From: Anthonomus grandis grandis
Lineage: Eukaryota > Arthropoda > Insecta > Coleoptera > Curculionidae
Direction: 5' to 3'
Length of the DNA stretch: 64,000 nt
Assembly (NCBI RefSeq): GCF_022605725.1
Contig: NC_065550.1
Coordinates: 4,650,001-4,714,000 of the forward strand
The notes beneath the pieces are model-generated. The model did not search any database. It was not told the origin of the DNA and saw only the letters and a program-made list of their open reading frames with translations. A program made the translations under genes and the position numbers. This document shows positions 49,001-58,000 of the stretch, one piece after another; within the stretch, counting starts at the first letter, position 1, and every line of letters begins with the position of its first letter.

Positions 49001-52000
49001 CATTGTTTTCTTTAATTATTAGTCCTTAAATTTTCTAACCCCATTTTTATTTGATATTAAAGAAACTATAGATATTTTATTAATGTTTAGTCTACAATAT
49101 TATATTTAATTTAATTAGGTAGCGTTATTTAAAAATTGAAAAGTACCTAAAGTTACAATATGATTGAGGATTTTGCAGGTCTAGAATCAGATAAAAATTA
49201 TTATGTTCTAATTTGCTGGATCAATATAGTGATTATTTGCTAGGATATTTGATCATCTTTATCATTAAATCTGACCCTACTTCTCTTGAATTAATGTAAA
49301 CAACATTAATGCGCATGCATTTCGCTATGTTTATGGCTATATCTATTGTACGTAAGATAGCGGAGGGTGCCGATAGGGATATGCTATAAATGACTCTTCA
49401 AATGTCATACTTGTCAATTAATGGTTACCGGTGATACTTTTTAATGGTTTCGAAAACTGTCTATTATTGTTGGGAAATAACCCAACAATGCCCTTTTCTA
49501 TCATCGAGGTGTATTTTTATTTGGTTTATGTTCATAATTTTAAGGACACCATGGATCTAAACGATAAATTAATTAAATGTAATAAAGGTTATAAAATATC
49601 AAAGGTTATAAATAATAGGATTTTAAATATACAGCTCAGAAAAAAAAGTATGCCTTTAGGTTATTTACATATTTAATATTTAGATTTGTGCATTTTCCTA
49701 CATTAATAAAAAAAATCACTAAATGTTTTACTCACTTCATAATCAACCGAATGAATTGTTTTTTTTTAAGTTTAATATATATTATTTCTTTGTCTTTTGT
49801 GCATTTGTACCCTCGCCAAATTTGTTTATAATCGTTTTTTGATTCGTTTATTTTTGTCTTATAACAATTGTTTTTTGGTAAGTTTTTAAAACGGTTATAA
49901 GTAAGTGATGAAGAACAACTGAATATGTCAAAAGGTGCTCTTATAACAATTCCATCGATATGTTACGCTCAATAGTCGAATTCGGGCATTGCCCGAAAAA
50001 AATACGCAATTCTAGCTTTGAGCAAGAAATATTTCCCAAACCCGAAAAAAATATTTTATACGACTTTTGAGCATTACAAAATAAACAAAACTAGTTTTGC
50101 GCAATTTAAAATGCACAGAACTAGTTTTGAATATTTCAAACCCAGCTCTAATTCTAAGACCAGCTCTAATTCTGCTTTTTTTATTCAATTAGCGCCAGCA
50201 TCGGAATAAATTAGATATAAAGTTGGAAATGGTATTTAAATTTATTTTATTTAACTTAAAAATATTCTAACAAATACCAAATCCAATAATTAATTATTCT
50301 TTGGTAAGTATCCAGTTAATTTAAAAATATTATTTATTTAAACAAGAGCTTGAATGATGACATTTACAATTACAGAGGACATTTTTCTTTCGACAAGAGC
50401 ATGATCTGCTAATACACTTTTTAATGCAAATACATGAAATAAATTTAGACCCTGATATATTGGATGATGCTGTTCTATCTTATCGCCTATTATATCTTAT
50501 CGCCAAAATTTTTGTTCTCTATAAAAATATTATTATTATCAGTCAACTGAAACTCGTTTCTACAAAAATGTTTTTGTAAAATTCCAGACTTTGTTGCTAA
50601 TTTATAAAACCCATCATCAATTGATTGAACAACTGCCATTACATTTCGTGGTGCTAATCTGCCACGATCCACGTCTGGTATGCGTACAAGGACATTGTCG
50701 CCAACTGAGGCTGGTTTAAATTTTTTATTTGATTGTGCGAGCATTAAATTGGCTTGTACTTCCAAACCTCTTTTAGCGTTTTCACGATTCGTAATTATAT
50801 CGCAGGAACGTTGGCGAAAAAAACATTAAAACTCTGATTCCAACTCATTGTTAACTTTTAAAATGCTGCAGGCAGCATGAATTTTTCCTTTGCACTTTGA
50901 GTAATTTTCCACGATGGTATTAGGCTTTTGACACACAGTACATAACGAAAGTTCATTTTCGTTTCTCGTGTTTTCAATGGCTATATTAACTTTAGAAGTT
51001 TGTTCTTCTTTTTTTTCTCTATCTTGAATAAAATCCTGCACTTCACTATCCGCCATATTTTTTAAATCGATAATAGAAAGTTGCACTTCGGTATCATCCA
51101 TATTATCCTTGTTGACTATAAGAACTTGCACTTTACTATTTGCCATATTTTCTCTATGAATCATAGAAACTTGCACGTCATCTTCAACTGTTTCGGTTTC
51201 ATCTATAGATCCTATAGTATTTTGAAGTTCGTTGCTTTCATTTAACAGTTTTTCGAGATCGTCTTCAGTTTCCAAAAAGTAACTAAATCTTGGGGCAAGT
51301 CAGTATCCTTTAAACCATTTCTCTGAGCGCAACCAAACATAGCCTCGTATGGGGATCGCTTAATTGCACTGTGGTAACTTCTATTTTTTTTGACTGGACA
51401 AAACACAGTCCATCGGCCCAGTGTTTTGTATTTTCATCAAACATCCAACATATAAGAGCATCTCGCACATCTGTGTTACACCGTTCCACAGAACCTTGAC
51501 TCTGTGAGTGGCGCGGTTTTCCATGAACGATTCTCAAATGTGGCCTAAATTAATTTAATATTGTACAGCTCATGTACCGCCCGGACGCACCATAGCGTGC
51601 CGTCCCATTGGCTAGACAAGCCGTTAAAAACAGCTTCATATTTCAGGATTCTATTGGGTGATTTAGTTTACAAATTAGTTTGTGTTAGTCCAGGTTGGTT
51701 TTGATTAGTTTAAGTTTGTTTTTTTGATTATTCGACACGCTAAATCAAAACAAAGCCGATAGGCTTTTTAACGGCTTGTCTAGCCAATGGGGCGGTACTT
51801 GCATTGTACAATATTAACATTAGATTAAGTAAATAATTAGTGTTGTTTCGAGACATACCTTTATGCCGTTTATGACCCGTAGAAATATGTGCCTGGTGAA
51901 CGATAGGAAACACTTCATCCGTGGAAACAAAATATAGTATGGCATCAGAATCTTCTTTGCGTTTTTTAATTAACTTTTCCACGCCACTTATACTTATTAT

Positions 52001-55000
52001 ATCAAAACGCTTTATTCTTCTGTACTGTTTAGCAGATAGGGGTTTTGATTGGGCTTTGCACAAGTTTGCCTCCTTTACATCATTAAGTATAGTGAGGTAA
52101 TGATCTTTCCCCATAAGATTATGTTTTTGAGTACCTGAAGCCTCCAATAACCGAACTAATTGTGACTCGAATTCAGCTTGCATTTCTATAGAGGTAAATG
52201 GTTAAATATCGTACTTAAAATAATTGTGATATTTATAATTTCAGGAGCACAAACGAAATAAATTTAAAACAATAACATAAACATAATCCTACTTTTTAGC
52301 TGAGTTTGGGAGGCTGCAAAATAAGCAAAACTAGTGCTGATAACACAGAAATATACAGAACTAGTTTTGTTCATTTCATATTGCGCAAAACTAGTTTTGT
52401 TTATTTTAAAATGCTCAATAGTCGTATAAAATATTTTTTTCGAGTTCGGGAAATATTCCTTTCTCAAATTTAGAATTGCGTATATTTTTCGGGTGTAGTA
52501 TGGAAGTATCACCCAGTATAACAAATATTGTGTAAATAGAAATCTACTATAATGTAATAATACATTAATTAATTCTATATAGCAAAACATTATAATGTCT
52601 AGTAAGCATTATCATAAACCAGGTCAACGGGAAGTTCAACGATCCTTGGATGTAGCTTTTTGATATTTTATTATAGATCCTACTTAACCCTAAGAAGGTT
52701 GTTTCATTTTAACCCTATGTCTTAAATCATAATTACTTAAATCATAATTTACTACATGGCGATCCTGCCAGGATATAAAGAATAAAAATTAAAAAAAAAA
52801 GAAGAAAAACGATGTTGGTGGACAAAAGAAGAAAATAGTTTCAATAATTTAAAAAAATGGGAAACGCCAAGTCTAAGGAGGAAATAGTTATTAACCAGGC
52901 TTCAAATGGAGATGCTAGAAGCGAAATATCAAAAACGGGGTTTTCACTTTCAGAATGCCTTTTGGTAATTCTAGTAGCAACCGTGGCCCTTGTTGCCTTA
53001 TACGTTTTGGTTAAACGCTGTAGAAGAGGACTGAAGGAGACTATTCGCAGAGAAATCCATAAAAATGAGTTAAGACGATCCAGAGCTGAGCTAGACGAAG
53101 AGGAACAAGTTTAAAATTTTAGGTTCTCTTTTAGGTGTTATAAACATTAAGAAATAATAAAAATATAACTATGGAAAAATGGAATGGAGAACTGAATGGA
53201 AAATGGAATGGGAAAAGAATATTATAACCACAAATTGAGCAAAAATGTTTAGTAGCTGTTAAAAAGTGCTAATATTAATTTAGTTGTATACCTACATGTA
53301 AGTTTTTAAATTGTTTATAGTATCTATTATTATTTTGATTGTTAGTCTAAATACGGACCCAGTTAACAAGGATTATTATTTTAATTTTTATTACAAGTAG
53401 TGAGGTATTTATTTTAATGGGAGATAATTTAAAGGATATTCTAAATTCTTTAAAAGATATCAGAGCCTATTTAGTAAAGTTAAATTATGATAGGAGAAAA
53501 ACACTAATAGCTTTAACAAAAATAAGCAAAGCAAAAACTGTTTATTCTCGATTAAGCAAAGATATATCAGAGAAAATGTCTTCTTTTTATCTTAAAGTTG
53601 CCACAAGCCTTTTGCCCGTAATTACCAATACCATTACCAATAAATTATGTGAAACTGCGAAATTTTACAGTTCTATGCTTAATGATGAGGGAAAGACTTT
53701 GTAAATTAGTTTTATTTTGAAAACAAGAATTTCTTGTAGCGCAAAATTATGTTTAAATACTAGTTATAGTTCTGTTGAGGCTCTAATCAGGGACATAAGA
53801 ACACACCTTTTAACTAAAAAATCCGATGCTGCCCTTCAGATTAAATTATTTGCCACTAAACAAGGAGATAAATCTATTTCTGACTTTGGCAAAGAACTCG
53901 AAGATATTTTTGTAAATTTGACAATTTCTCAGGCAGAGGGTGATTCTAATGCTTTTGACGTTTTAAAACCTTTAAATGAAAAAACGGCTGTAAAACAGTT
54001 TACAAACGGGCTTAGAAATCAAAAGCATATCAGCCAGAAATTTTACATTTTTAAAAGATGCCATAAGAGCGGCACAAGATGAAGAAATTTCTTTTCAAAA
54101 TCATAATCAACAAATTTTCAATTATTTCAAAGGCATAATAGAGGTTTTGCCAGAGGCGGTAATAGATTACCACCTACAGGAAGATTTTTTAGAAGCAATA
54201 ATTATAATAGACAAACACATAACAATTGTAATTCTAGAAATTTTAATAATAATGCTAATCCGAATTTTCATTATAATAATAGTAGCCGAGGTAATACGAG
54301 TCGAGACGGGTGCATTCGACACAATCGTCATTCGACATAATGGACATTCGCCACAATACCCGCGAAATATTTTAAACGTTCGAGTATGATCGGTTGGGTC
54401 TTTTACACGTCAGCCAATTTTTATTCGAAATAGCTGTAGTGTTGTCATCTAACACAAAATAGGGTTAGGTATAGGTATATTATTTTATTTACATTCGAGT
54501 CGTGCTTACAATAATTAGTTTATATTTATCGATAGTTTGCCAAAAGTTATTAATTTGTGAGTTGTGAGTTCTTCAGTATATTTGAAGCTTTAAGATATAA
54601 TTACAAAGGACCTGGGATGATACTTTCTGATACTGATTAAGAAACATTATAACTAACTTTGTGTAATTTTTTACTTGGCCTCCTATCCTGTGATTCTTCT
54701 TCTTAGAACATTAAATACCTGCATTATACTTATTGCGAAGTGAAGAGGAATTTGACGCCAAAAAAACGTACCATCACTTGGAAAAGTGCAAGTTTTTTGT
54801 GGTGTTTATAATGTTTATATAGATAGTGTTTATATTTACTACTTTTGACTAATAAACTTGAAAAAGTGCAATTTAGGATAATATGCTGGAGAAACTGAAT
54901 GATTTTGATGAAGTCATATGCCTCCGAAGATATTTGGATTATAAACTATAGTGTGTCAGCTTAAATATAACATACTGAATAACCAAAAGGACTGTAATAG

Positions 55001-58000
55001 ACTATACAGTTTTTAATTTACTTATACACACACTTATTGCTATCAAGTAATTTGTGACTAACATTATTTCTGAATTGGTGTCGTAAAAAAGTGCAATGAG
55101 TTATTAGTTAATAATATTTATAAGTAGGAAAAGAAACAGGTTCTTAGAGAATATCATATATTACAGCCTTATTTAGATTGAGCCAAGTTTTCATTCATAT
55201 TGTTGAGTTTTGTCAGGGCTGGAATGTATACAAATTACGGTAACAGTTTACTATCTTATCGAAGGCCGTTTTTTTGTACGAATTTAAAAAATTAAACAGT
55301 TACAAAAGTTAATGTATGTCGTATTTATTACAAATACGTTGTCGGAGACTCAATCATTTGTCAATCTTTTGAAAAAAGAAAATAAAAAATATTAAAATTT
55401 TACCCCTGTTTTTTTTTTTGCGCAATCAGTTTTTCTTATGAAAAATGATTATTCACCCAACAGGTCCTTTTTGCACCCAGCGCCTTTTTATATAAAAAAA
55501 AATCACTACCAACCCAGCTCAGCCCCAACCAACCCAACCCAGCCCAATACAACTCAACCCAACCATTAAATAGGAAACATATACTAAAAAGAATAATAAG
55601 ACAGTTATTGAAATTAGTTCTGTTTTTTAATTATTTTTTTAAGGATTTATCGAATGGTATCCACTATTCGATCACCTAAAAAAATAATATATTACCGGAA
55701 AATAATAGCGCTGGCAACCCCGATAATTCAGTGTCTCGAAAGGTTTTTTCGGTACGTATTCTGGTAAGTGATTTCCGATTTGTTGTCTCTCTCGTCTCAA
55801 CATAATCGAGTATTTCCGAGCGGTGTGTTATGTGTCGAGGTCACCCTGTTCGGGCGCTCGCGGAGTCGCTTCGGGGGAAGCTTCGGGAGTGTGTCGAATG
55901 TCCATTGTGTTATTTGCCTGTTTTCCTACTGGTCTACCTGGTCAGCGTTTTCAGAGGGGTTACCGATAAATTATGAGGAAAATACATTATCACTGTTTAA
56001 TGATGAAAATAAAATTGCATAAGACCTGAATGCTAGTAGCAATAAAAGTATGACCTTACTTCCAAGATGTGAAAGAATTCAATACATCGAGACAGGGTTG
56101 GTTGAAGAATGTGTAGTGTTGCCTAGTGAATTGTGTCAGGGAGTGTTTGTAGCAGGTGTGATTGCGCAACCGAGAGATGGGAAAATTCCAGTTAAAATTT
56201 TTAGTAGTATTAAAAGTACGTTTGAGAAATTGCTTACCAAAAATTGAAAAGTTGAACCACTATAATTGTTGTTAATTTACTTCGCAGGCTGTATCAAGCA
56301 GTCGAGTAAAAGATTTGTTTAATTTGCTTAAACTTGGGTATTTAAATAAAGAGGAAAAAGATTCTATTGAACAATTATGTGCGAAATTTCCAGATGTGTT
56401 TCATATGCCCGGGGATAAGTTAGGTGTTACAAATATTTATAAACAGTCTATTCAAATAAAGCCAAATACTCAACCCGTTTATGTAAAACCATATAAACTA
56501 CCTCAGTCACAAAAAGAGGAAATAAATAAGCAAATTTCTCAAATGTGCTCGGATGATATCATCGAGAGTGCGCAGAGCGAATCTTCTCCGGTGTTACTTG
56601 TTCCAAAAAAGGGAGACAAAGCAGGTGAACAACGTAGCAGACTTGTTTTAGATTACAGATTTTTAAACCGCAATTTGGTAGATATTAAATGGCCTATAGC
56701 AAACGTAGTTGACATTTTAGATTCTCTTGCAGGAGCACTTTATTTTTCACATTTAGATTTAAGTCAGGGATATTACCAAGTCGAATTAGATGAGCAAAGC
56801 AGAAAATTAACAGCTTTTACTACCGATCGCGGCCAATGGCAAATGAGACTTCCAATGGGGTTAAAAATTAGTCCCAGCGTATTTTCTAGATTAATGACAA
56901 TCGCGATGGCAGGTCTAAATTATGAAAAATGTTTTGTTTATATTGATGATCTTATTGTTTTTGGAAGAAATCTTAAAGAACATCATAAAAATTGTAAGCG
57001 ATAAAGGCATTTCTCCTGATCCAGGAAAAATTAAAGCTTTAAATTAATATCCTATGTAGAAAGTATGCGAGGTTTAAATGGACAGATGAGTGTAATAGTG
57101 CGTTTGAAATTTTAAAGAAAGCAATGGTTCGATATCCAGTGTTGGAGTATCCAGATTTTACGGACACGAATGAATTTATACTTCAAACAGATGCTTCACA
57201 ATTTGCTATTGGAGCAGTGCTTTCGAACAAAAATAATAAACCAGTAGCATATTCAAGCAGGAGTTTAAATAAGGCCGAAATAAATTATCCAACTATTCAC
57301 AAAGAACTTTTAGCTATTTATTGGGCTGTAAAACATTTTCGCCCACATTTATACGGACGCCGGTTTAAAATAGTGACAGACCATAAACCCTTGTTGTACT
57401 TATTTAGCCTTACAGACCCATCTAGTCGTTTAACAAAATTTCGCTTAGGTCTTGAAGAATACGATTTTAATGTAAAGTATGTAAAAGGGAGTAAAAATGT
57501 TACAGCGGATGCGTTATCTCGAATTATTCTAACATCAAATAGTCATAGTGCTTGGCCTGATCAAGCAAACATTGTGGAAGTCCTTAGACAACCAAAAAAT
57601 TGCACTGAGTTAGTCTTGATAGACTCATCAAAAATAAAATCTTTGTCAAAAATTATAACTGAACAATCAGGAAATTTTTATTATGTACCACTACATCTTA
57701 CTGTATATTTAAGTCAAAATTCTCGATCAACATTGACGCGAGACGGAATGCTGAGAGACTTGACCGATATACTAATATCGGTAAGAGAGCTGACATAAAA
57801 GAATTGTATATTTTAAAAAACGAAAATTCTGCAGAATTAATTTAATGTATAGGGAAAGAAATAAAAAATAATATTAGTTATCAGGGGCCTCGAATAAATA
57901 TTTTAAAAGGAATTATCAAAGTAGTGGACAATGATGAAAAAAGAGTTATTTTAAATGATTTTCATTTACTTCCAACCAGTGGACACGCAGGTATAAATAG

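Larger units (their letters stand above)
49961..52523 (-). mobile_element. Ginger/KRBA2-like DNA transposon with about 200-bp TIRs
   Basis: Inverted repeats run from about 49990-50150 to 52340-52500, sharing aatattttatacgactattg-like and ctagttttgcgcaat blocks. Outermost tgtta at 49961 and its complement ending 52523 may be the tips, with GATA/AATA beside them. The integrase-type gene is on the minus strand. A MITE interrupts it. Confidence 0.72.
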
